Assembly: GCA_916048095.2 (NCBI GenBank)
Contig: OU696571.1
Location: forward strand, 67,001-131,000
DNA length: 64,000 nucleotides
Direction of reading: 5' to 3'
From: Sacculina carcini
Lineage: Eukaryota; Arthropoda; Thecostraca; Sacculinidae
Part shown: one piece after another, positions 1-27,089 of the stretch
How positions within the stretch are numbered: the stretch's first letter is position 1
Layout of the letters: the number at the start of each line of letters is the position of its first letter
Made by a program: the position numbers and the translations under genes
Notes under the pieces: generated by a model
What the model saw: the letters and a program-made list of their open reading frames with translations, nothing else
The model's database searches: none
Told to the model about the DNA's origin: nothing

Positions 1-336
1 AATATGTAATTTACTGGGAAATTTAAATTATAATTGTAAATATCGTATTATGCTTAGCACTTTGTAATACCACATGCGATATTAGAAAACGGTTTCTTTT
101 CTTGGTGTTCTACTGTCGACAAACCCTGTCATTTCTCGTCTCATTTTTCCTGAGCTTCTAAGGTATTGTTGTTGTCGCCGACGTTTCTGAGGTTTTATTA
201 TTTGTTGGCTTTGTTTTTATACATCAGGTCTCATGTGTTTTGGTTAACTTCTCAACTATTTAATGTTTTCAGGTTCTTAGGGTCAAACCTGTGACTGCGG
301 TGAATCTTCCTGGGGCGAGTAACTTCGAACTTCAAT
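1..336 (+). other. RBM39 upstream region and 5' UTR
   Basis: AT-rich sequence before the RBM39 start codon. A pyrimidine-rich tract ending in TTTTCAG at about 265-271 looks like a 3' splice site, so the 5' UTR probably contains an intron and the coding first exon starts near 272. No TATA box or other promoter element was recognised. Confidence 0.4.
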
Positions 337-17421
<17,085 letters not shown>

Positions 17422-18186
17422 CCAACATCTGTGTGCGCGATAATCCTCTGAGCAAGTTGCCAATTGCATTAGTGTCACGTGACCGGGTCAACATCAGAAC
17501 GAGCACTGCGGCTCGTGCGTCACTGATAATAATGTGCTGTACTGTGTATCTGAGTGTCCTCTATCGTGTGACTCCTCATTTGTAATTACCGCGTTGGCCT
17601 TTGTAGGCCGGTTTATTTCATGACAGTTTCGTCATACTCAGTTTTCCAAATGCGCAGAGCATAAATACATAAGTTGCCTTGATTCATTCGTCTGTTATTC
17701 GTTCTACTTATCGCTGCGTATGCTAATCATGCAATGTTTACACCTATATTAGCTTATCTCGCTTGGATTATACAAAATTTTAAATACCTTTCAATTCAGT
17801 TTGACATAGCAAAAGGCAAATATACTTTTATCATGGGGAAGCACTTCTCTTCAGTTTTATTTTCGCTCCATTGTCACATCTAAATCATATGTTGCCTTTC
17901 TATACCGAAAGTATGTATTAAACACATCGTTACAAATGGAACAACGGATTCACTGAATAGAGCAGACATGATGACAGCAGATGTGAGCTTCAGTACGCGC
18001 ACACATGAAACTCAGCTAGAAATGCAGCACATCTGATGGGATAACGCGCAGTGAGATCAATCCCGCGAAGTCATGTGATTCATCATGTTGCCCATAAGCT
18101 CATTTATATTCTTCAGATCATTCAGCACGTCCGTTTTGAATTGGAAACACTGAAATACACAAAACACTAAACACAGTGATTTCGGA
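17422..18186. other. RBM39 3' flank
   Basis: RBM39 3' UTR and intergenic sequence. No clear gene or repeat family was recognised; the polyadenylation site is not obvious. Confidence 0.5.
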
Positions 18187-20830
18187 TTGAAGGAGGCAAT
18201 TCAATCAATCAAACATATTTGTATAGCGCCCATCGAAGAACAAAAGCGCGACAAACTACAACGAACATGGGTGAGGAACAAGATTAAACATGAAAACACC
18301 GCGCACACACACACACACACAAAAGAACATGCGGACAACTATAAGAACCAACTACGATATAAAGATACTATGCAAGAAGCCACAAACTACAAAACCATAT
18401 TCACAGTGCAATGCAAAAAAGGAAGAGCGGGAAAAGAGCGAAAGTTAAGTGAAGGAAAGAAAAATAACTACAATAAAAAACCAAAACAAGCACAGCAAAA
18501 GTCTAAATATTGCACCACAACCAGGAAGGAAACAGATAACCATGTACAATATAAGCAAACAATAAAAACACCAAAGGGTAAATACATCAAACTTTAAGAA
18601 TGACAGTGATAATTACAAAGACAACCATGCAACACGGAAGAAAGAACAGGACAGGAGCAGAAGAGATCAAAGAGACGCGAATGGAGTTAGAAAGAGGTAT
18701 TTGGATCAAATGATAATTCAAAATTATATTTACGCAAAGAAGAGGCAAACGAACGATAAGTAAGCGAAGAGGTGATGTGAGAGGGGAGAGAATTATAAAG
18801 ACAGACCGCAGAAGGAAAAAGATTTGGAGGACCAAGATGATTCGTTAAGCGCACGGGGACAGGTAAAGGAACGGGATGTCGTGAAGAGGGATTTTCAACG
18901 GGCGAAAGCAGCTCAGAAAGATAAACAGGTTGACAAGGATCATGCAATAACTTGTAAATTAAGCAACATATTTTGAATTTAATTCTAGAAATAATAGGGA
19001 ACCATCGAAATTCGAAGAGAAAGGAAGAAATATGGTGGTAGAAAGAAGGATGTAAAACAAAGCGACAGGATTGGTTGATAATACGCTGAAGAAGTTTTAG
19101 GGATGATTTAGGAGAGTTGAGCTTGTTAGAGGAGGATCGATCTAGGCAGGGAGGAATAGGATAAATAGAACGGAGAATAAGGCGCCAGGTGCGAGAAGTA
19201 TTGACAATATTCGTTGAGAAAGAAAGGGAAGAATAAAAACTGATGTCAAGATTTTTAACCGTGACAGAGAGGGGGAGATGCAGAAGAGGCGGAGATAGAC
19301 GAGGAGGATGAATAACGAGAAATTCAGACTTTGAAGAGTTCAGAAGAAGGCGACGAGGAGACGACTAGGAAATTATATCAGATAGTAAGTCAGAAAGAAG
19401 ATTAGGGTATTGTGGTGTGATTGTGTGCAGTGAGAGAGAGTGTGTGTGATGTCTGAGTGCGTGAACGTGTTAGTGTGTCTATGTGTGATTGTGTATTGTG
19501 TGCGAGAGTGTGTGCGCGAGTAGGAATAGTTGTGTCGATGTGCGTGTGCGTGTTTGTGTGCGAGCCGGTCACTCGCTCGCCGCTGATTGGTTGTGGCTGT
19601 GGGCGTGAAGCCGGTGCGTGTAGAGTCGTGTGGGAGTCGGGTTCGAGGTGTTGTCGGGAGTGGTGTGACGTCTTGTAGGCGCACGTGGGGCAGTGTAATA
19701 TATAATAGTTCTATATAATCTGTTCTATATAATCTGTAATATATATTAGTTGTGTTTCGCCTGCAGGTATGAAAAAAGACAACGAATGAAGAATTTAATA
19801 TCATCAGCATAAATTTGGAAAGGGACAGACCAGCGACGAAGGATGGGACAGAGAGGACATATAAAGATTGAAAAGTAGGGGAGCGAGGATAGACCCTTGA
19901 GGAACGCCAGAGGTAAGTGGGAGGGAATCACATGAGGAATTGAATTGAACACAGTAAGAACAATTGTGTTGGTAGGAGCGGAGAAACGAGAGAGCAGAAC
20001 CAGAAACCAGGGTTCGAAAAAAACCAAACACCATGGTTTTTATAGAAAAAAAACAAAAAAAACATTGTATTTTTATTTTTTTGGTTTTTTACACTTTGCA
20101 CACACAAATCAAAAAGGGATTGTACTATGCTATTTAGTATATAGTTAAACATATTTTAGTACCACTTACCAAGAGTTTTGTAAATATTAAATAAATAAAT
20201 AAAAAATCATAAAAATGTACACACATGATCTTGAATTTCACCTTGTAGCATCTATAGGCAACGGAAGTTTTAAACCACTTCCAATTGCGAAAGCAGTCGA
20301 TTTTAAATACCCATATATGTTTGCAAAGTCCAAACCAAATACCCAGTGGCCTTATTTATGAAAAACTAGTGACTAAAAATTGTTTTGTCCATGGAGGTTA
20401 ATTCATGTTTTTTTCAGAGTAAACACAGTATTTTTAACTCAGAGGTTTCTAAAAATATTGTTTTTCATAGAAACTCAAATGTGTTGTCGTAAAAATATAG
20501 GATTTCTCATAAATACCAACTACAATGCTTCTCCAGCAGAAACCAAACATGTTATAAAAAAATTCCCATATCGTGCAAGCCCATAGAATCATGCCAAAAA
20601 AGTGATATTTATGAAGATTTAAAACTGCATTTATGAACTAATTTACTTATTCTGAAAATAATTGATAATTCCTATATGAGAAGATTCATTTCTGCCAAAA
20701 AAACAATTTACAAAAAACCATGGTTTAAACCTAACAAGCCCTGCCAGAAACGCCTATACGGGAAAGGTCAGAAATAAGGATTGCATGATCAAATAGGTCA
20801 AAGGCAGAGCTCCTTACATGTGCAACACTT
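18187..20830 (-). mobile_element. Decayed minus-strand LINE, interrupted twice
   Basis: Minus-strand RT motifs in order: SSAFDLFDHAILI (near 20800-20760), SALSFLRSYQ, GVPQGSILAPLLFNLY (about 19890), YADD (about 19800), and a C-terminal frame ending YNSLPSHITSSLTYRSFASS (18687-18947). The 3' end carries the TATAGCGCC-containing tail near 18225. A hAT-like element (20008-20743) splits motif A from the rest, and about 350 bases of GT-rich foreign sequence (about 19405-19762) follow the YADD block. The endonuclease part is not present in the window. Confidence 0.75.
20008..20743. mobile_element. Non-autonomous hAT-like element, copy 2 (inverted relative to copy 1)
   Basis: Begins CAGGGTTCG and ends CAAGCCCTG, flanked by the exact 8-bp repeat CCAGAAAC (20000-20007, 20744-20751). 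It is the reverse complement of the 9417-10236 element over most of its length: the words around TTTACACTTTGCACACACAA and ACCACTTACCAAGAGTTTTG occur in both. It is inserted into the LINE reverse-transcriptase region. Confidence 0.88.
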
Positions 20831-22280
20831 CACCTAATTCATGCAATCATTTATGCGTAAAATTACATATCCAAGCCGATGAGTACGCAAAACGCAGCAA
20901 ACATAATCGCACGGGATATTACTCACCCTCATGTCATCGGTAATTTTAACAATTAAAGTGCCTTTCTTGTGCGAATATTTCATGACATACCGAAACCTCA
21001 TAGGATCCGATAAGTATAGTTGTTCAACAGATTTCTGGAAGTCAGACCAGCTGTTGACAAAAGTCATGACCCAAACACACCAATACAACACGGAGTAACA
21101 AAACTAACCACTCACTATGCACTTGGATGTAAAACATCGGTGCGTCGTCATTGTCGTATAACCAATATTACCAATATTCAACAATATTATTTAAAATCAG
21201 CCAACCCAAACGAATAATCGATTAAATTTATTGTTTTTGGTACCTATCCAGCCGAAAAATATCTATTTACATTTGCATGAAAATCGTGAAGTTTCATGCA
21301 AAATCAAGTACTTATTTTCTTGCAGCTTTGTATGTTTGTGACAAGCTTCTGTGTCTTCTGTTATCTGCGCAAGGTAGATTTGTTACGATTATTGAAGCTC
21401 GACATTTCATTGATCAGTTCTTCAATATTTCTTCAAGTACATGTTATTCGCGTTCATTGATTTCAGTGAAGAATATATTAGATCTGGTCACCATTACATT
21501 ACACAACGTACACTACTTGGGTAGGACGACCCACATGTTTTGTGCGTAAAACCTTCGAATTATCTACGTTCTGTGTCTTGTTTACCCACATATCACACTT
21601 TGTCTATGTGTTATATAGTTCTTGTACGGTTTGTTTGTATGTTGATCGCGGGCTACACAATCCTTTCGGATTCTCATGCCCTGCCCTTTGTGTATTGTAT
21701 TGTATACTGAAATTGTGTATTGTGAAAGGCAAAATAAATGATGATGATGATGATGATAGGGAGCACAGCGTTGTGCCCTCTATTTGACTGGTCTGCGAAG
21801 TGTGCTGAATAAAGTAACATTTGTACGCGCACATGCGCGCAACAGTCACAACTAACAGAAAATATAAAAACAATGTTCAATGCGTCAATAGATCAAGAAA
21901 TTTGACATTATCTTCCGGGGGAGATTTATTGCCGCTACTCGGCACTACGACATTCACTGTAATGAAGATCTGGACATGAGGCCGACTAGGCCTACGTCCA
22001 GTTAGGCCCTAAGGTTACGTAAGGTAATGTTTGTGGCGTCGTGTGAGTTATACTTTGTATGTTTGTGTCTCCCCGTTTGTATGTTTGCGAGCGTGTATTA
22101 GTGTGTCCTGTTGTGTGTGTACATTTCGCTCGTTTGTATGCGTGTCTGGTGTGTATGTCTGTGTGTAGTTAGTCTTCGGGCACTTGTGTGTGTTCTGGAT
22201 GTATGTGTCTACTGAACTGGTATGTCTGTGTGTATGCACTTGTACTGTTGATTGCGTTTGAGCGTGTGTGTGAGTATGCC
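20831..22280. other. Intergenic, LINE 3' tail and GT-rich sequence
   Basis: No gene seen. A segment ending AAAATAAATGATGATGATGAT (about 21640-21758) looks like a plus-strand LINE 3' end with a (GAT)n tail. From 22030 to 22280 the sequence is GTGT-rich without a regular unit. Confidence 0.5.
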
Positions 22281-22360
22281 CGTGTGAATGATCACGTGAC
22301 CGTGTGAATGGTCACGTGACCGTGTGAATGGTCACGTGACCGTGTGAAAGGTCATGTGAC
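22281..22360. promoter_or_regulatory. Four 20-bp repeats carrying E-box palindromes
   Basis: Units start at 22281, 22301, 22321 and 22341. The second and third contain the perfect palindrome GTCACGTGAC; the first has ATCACGTGAC and the fourth GTCATGTGAC. CACGTG is the core bound by USF/MITF/TFE-type bHLH-zip factors. A TATA-like box follows within 10 bases. The link to UQCRC2 (ATG 470 bases downstream) is inferred. Confidence 0.55.
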
Positions 22361-22366
22361 CGAGCC

Positions 22367-22373
22367 TATATAA
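22367..22373 (+). promoter_or_regulatory. TATA-like box
   Basis: TATATAA directly after the E-box repeats and about 460 bases before the UQCRC2 start. It could be a core promoter for UQCRC2 with a 5' UTR intron (a possible acceptor GTGCATAG ends at 22812), or the promoter of an unrecognised element. Confidence 0.4.
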
Positions 22374-22835
22374 CCCGGCACAGTGCCAGTCACCAGGCAA
22401 TTATTCGCTGTGATTCACTAGTATTGTGCGCTCGCCACAAGAATATACTGCCGTCGTGTAACCGGCTGTAATTCAGTGTGGTCTACACCACCACAGGTTG
22501 ATGCGGCATAACACAGTATATGTGTTAAAGAGACAAATATATAGTATACGCGGAGCACAATGTTGACACCACACATCACAGTTAAGAGACAGTGGAGAAA
22601 CCGATTACAGAAGTATGTGCAGTTAGTGAATGAGATGCTCGGTCAAACGATTGCTTTATGTACTTGCTCTGTACACTCGGAAGAGACAATATTCCCCGCG
22701 ATTGTCGTTTCATTTTGTGCATTTCGTGCCTTATTTTTCAGTGTTTCCTTATCATCATTGTACTCTCTTTTAACTTTAACGTATATGTGTTTGTGTGGGT
22801 GCCTGTGTGCATAGAAGACGTGCGCTAGTGCCGCC

Positions 22836-24179
22836 ATGGCGTCCAAATTGCTACGTGTTTTCCCGTTGGCTCGTCGCAACTTGTCTGCGCAGGTGGCGGC
22901 TGCCGCCCAGACAGGCAGTGAAGTCGCGGCAACGGCTTCCGCCCACAAACTCTCCGCCACCAAGATTAACTCTGGTCTGACGGTTGTGTCTATCGACACC
23001 GAGCTGCCGATGGCGCGAGTTGCTGTCGTATACCGCGGCGGCGCGCGCCACGAGCATGCTGAGAGTCGCGGGGTGACTCACTTGTTGCGCATGGCCGCTG
23101 GTCTCTCCAACGAGGCCAACTCCAGCTTCCTGCTCACCAACAAGCTGCAGCAGTTTGGGTCGTGCCTGGACTGTCGTGTTGACCGCGAGGCGGTCGTGCA
23201 CTCGATGCTCTGCAACACTATCCACCTGGACCAATGTCTCGAGCTGCTGAAAGGTGCGGCTACACAGCCCAGCTTCTTTGAGTGGGAGGTGCGCGACCTG
23301 AAGCCGGCAGTGGCACTCGATACACAGATGCGCTCAACAATGGCGGCCGTCATGGATGACCTGCATCGCGCTGCGTTCCGACACTCGGGCCTCGGCAACG
23401 AGCTGTTCTGCAGTCCCGCACAGCTAGCACAACTCGACTACCAATCATTGCATCACCACGTGGCCGCCACGCTCACACCGGCCAATACTTTCGTCTTGGG
23501 CGTCGGAGTGGACCACGACCTCCTGGTCGACTATGCGGCCAGTCTGCACGTGCCGTCGTCGTCGGCAACGGTGGCAGGAGAGCAGCAACAGTGCGGCGTG
23601 CTGGGCGGTGAGGTGCGCTGTGAGACGAGCGGTGACACAGCTGTGGTGGCGGTGGCCGGTGCCGCGCCAGCCGCGGACGTCGCAGCTGCCGAACACTCGG
23701 TGCTGCGCGCGTTATACGGCGGTGGCGAGCTGGTCAAGTACAGCGGCAGTGGTGGACTGCTGGGTCAGGTGGCTAGACAGCACGGTGCCGCTGCAGTTGG
23801 CCTAGGTGCCAGCTACTCACATGCCGGACTGACAGGCTACTGCGTGACCGCGGCCGCCAACAACATCGCTGCCGCTGTTCGGCAAGTTCACGCGACGTTC
23901 AAGGCTACCAAGCTGACGGAGGAGCACCTCAAGCGCGGCAAGGCGATGGCGCGTGCAGCTGTACTGGAGACCGAGAGCAGTTCGGCCGGTATGCTTGAAA
24001 GTTTGGTGCAGCAGACTACGAGGGGTGGGCGTGTGGAGTCCGCCTCCAATCTTGAGGCTGCTATCAATTCCGTTACTCTGGATCAGTTGCAGAAGGCTCA
24101 TAGCCAGCTGGTATCGGGCAAAATGGCCATGGCCTGCCGGGGAAAGATTGCATCTGTTCCCTACTTGGACGAATTGTGA
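22836..24179 (+). CDS. UQCRC2: Cytochrome b-c1 complex subunit 2 (core protein 2), single exon
   Basis: 447 residues, close to the 453 of the human protein. Core 2 is an M16-peptidase-fold scaffold subunit of respiratory complex III on the matrix side of the inner mitochondrial membrane. The N-terminus (Arg, Ala and Ser rich, few acidic residues for the first 45) fits a mitochondrial presequence. Family landmarks are SGLTVVSIDTELP, ARVAVVYRGGARHE, GVTHLLRMAAGLS and the C-terminal end VPYLDEL (human ends FVDEL). The HxxEH zinc motif of active peptidases is absent, as expected for core 2. The start has an excellent context, GCCGCCATGG. The complete reading frame has no intron, unlike RBM39, CDT1 and ZPR1 nearby; no poly(A) tract marks it as a retrocopy. 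Likely functional. Confidence 0.95.
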   Translation: MASKLLRVFPLARRNLSAQVAAAAQTGSEVAATASAHKLSATKINSGLTVVSIDTELPMARVAVVYRGGARHEHAESRGVTHLLRMAAGLSNEANSSFLLTNKLQQFGSCLDCRVDREAVVHSMLCNTIHLDQCLELLKGAATQPSFFEWEVRDLKPAVALDTQMRSTMAAVMDDLHRAAFRHSGLGNELFCSPAQLAQLDYQSLHHHVAATLTPANTFVLGVGVDHDLLVDYAASLHVPSSSATVAGEQQQCGVLGGEVRCETSGDTAVVAVAGAAPAADVAAAEHSVLRALYGGGELVKYSGSGGLLGQVARQHGAAAVGLGASYSHAGLTGYCVTAAANNIAAAVRQVHATFKATKLTEEHLKRGKAMARAAVLETESSSAGMLESLVQQTTRGGRVESASNLEAAINSVTLDQLQKAHSQLVSGKMAMACRGKIASVPYLDEL

Positions 24180-25222
24180 TCTTATCGATGTGGTGACAAG
24201 TATAGATAATGAAGGGCGGAATAGTGGCTTTGGAAGCTACTGTTGACCCATATATGCCGAGAGAATTAACGCTCTTTGGAGCGTTCATGTCGTGTGGTGC
24301 GTTTTATCAATCGGCTCGGCTCATGTGGATTAATTTAGCTTTGAGAACTGTACTGTTAATAGGTGTATTGGTGTGTGACAGCGTCCATCTGTCAATGTCA
24401 AATGAATCAATAACCCGGCTCAAAGTTTTTCAGTTGTTTTGGTTTAGCTGACTGAGCAAAGCCAAATGGTTCAATTCGTAGTTTTGAGGAGGTGGAGTGG
24501 AGATCGTGGAGGAGATTGGAGTGAGGTGCGTGTTTGCGTGGGAAAATAATGCAGATTGTTTTGGATATTTTCGAATATGACAAAATCACTAAATCAGTTA
24601 TTCGATTCCGTACTTTTACGAATCCAACTGACGTTACAGTCGACTAAGGGTGAATTTTAAGTGTGACCACAAGAACGTCGTTTGAGTACGTGTCATAAAA
24701 GTATACCCGTAAGCGGAGTCATTTATTTGAAAAATAGACGAAAATGTGTCAGTATATTTATTCTTTATGATTTTCTTAGTTCCAATCCTCCGGAGGAGCT
24801 CGCAAAACGTTATACACTATTATGATAAGGTATGAATAATAAATCAACTATAGAGCGATCACAAAGGTATCACGTACAGAGGCGTTGCATGGTCTCATGG
24901 GCACCTCCCGCAGGCAATAATTGGGGGATCCATTACGAAGGAAGAACTATTAAAATAGATGTACGACTTTGGAAAAACGCTGTTACGAGCAGCTCCTTGG
25001 TCTCCTGGGGACTTACGGTACTTTTATGTGCTATTTTATGATAAATTTTAATATCGTGTGGGGCAATGGGGTCCCTCAACACTCGTTTGCCCCCCTACCT
25101 GGGGGTGCTGGGGCTCTGATCCCGTAATCACGAAAATCAGCTTAAGTGCACCCCGTTCCACAAATATAACTTGTCAGACCATGCACATGTGCGCACAGAC
25201 ATACAGCGTCTTCATGGGCAGC

Positions 25223-25370
25223 AGTGGCGGATCCAGAGTGCAATTTTTGGAGGGGCTAAATTGATTTTGGGGGCGATCAGTCGTGTGAATGTGTCATCAC
25301 GCAGCGCCTTGGCGATAATGCTCATATCAACAAATTTTAAGAAAGGAAAATATTGTTCTTGACCTCCTTC
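25223..25370 (+). mobile_element. Fragment of a hAT-like element starting CAGTGGCGGATCCAG
   Basis: The terminus CAGTGGCGGATCCAGAGTGC and the following 150 bases recur at 53458-53600 (GCGATCAGTC.TG, ATATCAACAAATT). CAGTGGCGGATCC is a hAT-type terminal sequence. No matching right terminus was found, so both copies appear 3' truncated. Confidence 0.55.
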
Positions 25371-25404
25371 AGGGAACTTCTTGGCTCGTAATGTGATGCC
25401 GGTG

Positions 25405-25512
25405 TAATTGGGAAAGAGTGTACTCGACCAAGGATTCGAACCGCTGACCCCTGGCACGGGAGTCTAGCGTAGAATTCAATGGGTTACTCAGACGACTAAA
25501 CAACAACAACGT
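25405..25512 (-). mobile_element. tRNA-derived SINE-like repeat
   Basis: Minus strand carries GGTTCGAATCC (25432-25442), a perfect RNA polymerase III B box, preceded by a plausible but degenerate tRNA-like region; an AACAACAAC tract borders it on the plus strand at 25500-25510. A folded tRNA is not convincing, so I call it SINE-like rather than a tRNA gene. Confidence 0.4.
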
Positions 25513-25824
25513 TTAGTGATTGAGTGATTCGCACATTCAAATCTACCAGCCGTCGGAGTTTGGGTGAGTAGTACGGCAAATTCCTGTGTGCTATTCATTC
25601 ATTCATGTATTTCTTGACAAGACAAGAGTTTCTTGCTATTACAAGACAAATGTTTACTTAAACGTGTGCTGTATTGCAAATGCATAGTTGGCATGAAAAT
25701 GAGCGTTTTTTTTATTGCAGTTCTTTGCTATGCATTGCTAATGCAGTTTAGTGTACCCAATGCAATTCAAGGCTAATCTTATTTACCACGTTTTGCGCAT
25801 TAATCCGTGCTGGTAGCGTGGTTG

Positions 25825-26215
25825 CTAAGAGGCCACCTGTGAAATGGTCAACGTTGGCCGAAACGTCAAGCCCAAATCAACAGCAACAAGAGGCCACCTA
25901 GTCCGATTTTTAAATTGAAAGGATGTATTGAAAGGTATATTCCAATCGAAAGTATACCCAGGACAGCCCGGTGTGTATGTTCTACTTATAGCTCGTGGCG
26001 TGTGTTACAACAGCCTCTTACTGCCATCTAGCTACCTATCTATATTTTTTATAATTTGTAATCATCTCAGCGACGTCGAAATTTGGACTTCATTGAAAAT
26101 TTGACTGACTAGCATTGATCAGCCATTGTATAGTTGCCCGACTTACAGGTGTTGTTGTTGTTTAGAGTTGGCGTTTCGGCCTCACTAGACCATTTCACGC
26201 CCTCAGGTAGATCCA
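25825..26215. repeat. Two copies of a repeat end GGCCGAAACG...(AAC)n, in opposite orientation
   Basis: Plus-strand copy about 25829-25890 (GAAATGGTCAACGTTGGCCGAAACG, split here only by a few changes from the other copy) and minus-strand copy about 26147-26205, which starts GTTGTTGTTGTTTAGAGTTG on the plus strand. A third lies at 45755-45815. The shared word and the AAC tail suggest a SINE 3' end. Confidence 0.45.
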
Positions 26216-26289
26216 ATCTATATCGAATAATGTGAGCACACAATCTGCGTGGTGCAAGTTTTTCCACCTACAACCCTTGCAGTAAGCTG

Positions 26290-26915
26290 GCGCTACTCAA
26301 ATCTTCGTTGAATAAAATATTTGAAAGTGAAAATGGAATATGATGGCGATTACAATGATTGATGAAAGGTCGGTGGTAACTCTAATATAATGGGCAATGA
26401 ATGATAAAATGCTCGACTGTAATTGGGCAGTGACATCTCTGGCACACGGGGGGACCTCCCGACTCAGGAGGTGGCCGTGTGTATATGCCGTGTGCCCTAT
26501 TTGGAGCCGGGTCACGATCCTCTCGATCGGCCTCGGCCTGAACGCCGACGGAGACCACGGCCCGGGCATCAAGGGAACTACACAGTTAGTGTTCACCCGC
26601 AAGTACTGCCGCCAGTGGTTCTCAAAGGCTCTATTGGTCGCTATCCGAAGGATACTTCTGATCGTATCAAATGTAACTGGATAATTGATCACAGTTGACA
26701 ACCTCAGTGCTGCTTTAGCCTCACGATCAGCTCTCTCGTTACCAGGGATTCCCCGGTGGCCAGGCACCCATAGGAATCTACATACTTTACCCACCGTTGA
26801 AAACTGTTGAAAAACATGCATTATGTCATCTTTACTATCGGTCTGATTACAGAACGAGCTCAGAGCAGACTTCGAGTCGGACACTGTGGTGATGTCACAG
26901 GTGTCACATCGAAAC
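26290..26915 (-). pseudogene. LINE 3' fragment with RNase H domain
   Basis: Minus-strand frame with SDSKSALSSF (catalytic Asp), then LWVPGHRGIPGNERADREAK, the RNase H signature of I/Jockey-type LINEs. After a frameshift near 26450, CQRCHCPITVEHFIIHCPLY (a Cys/His knuckle) is legible in another frame. The upstream polymerase is missing. Dead 5'-truncated copy. Confidence 0.75.
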
Positions 26916-27089
26916 GACTAATCCGTATCCGGCGGACGATCGGGATATTTTTAATTAAAAAATATGTTGTTTCATGACATATGAATTATGAGAATGCGAT
27001 GCTTTATAAAATATGTACCGTTTCACTTTCTTAAATCAGGTGAAAGGATAGCTGTATACTTTTTCACTTGTTGACCATCGGTGTTGGTC

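Noticed and set aside
25405..25512. A tRNA gene
   Set aside because: The B box is perfect, but acceptor, D and anticodon stems do not pair convincingly; a tRNA-derived SINE is more likely.
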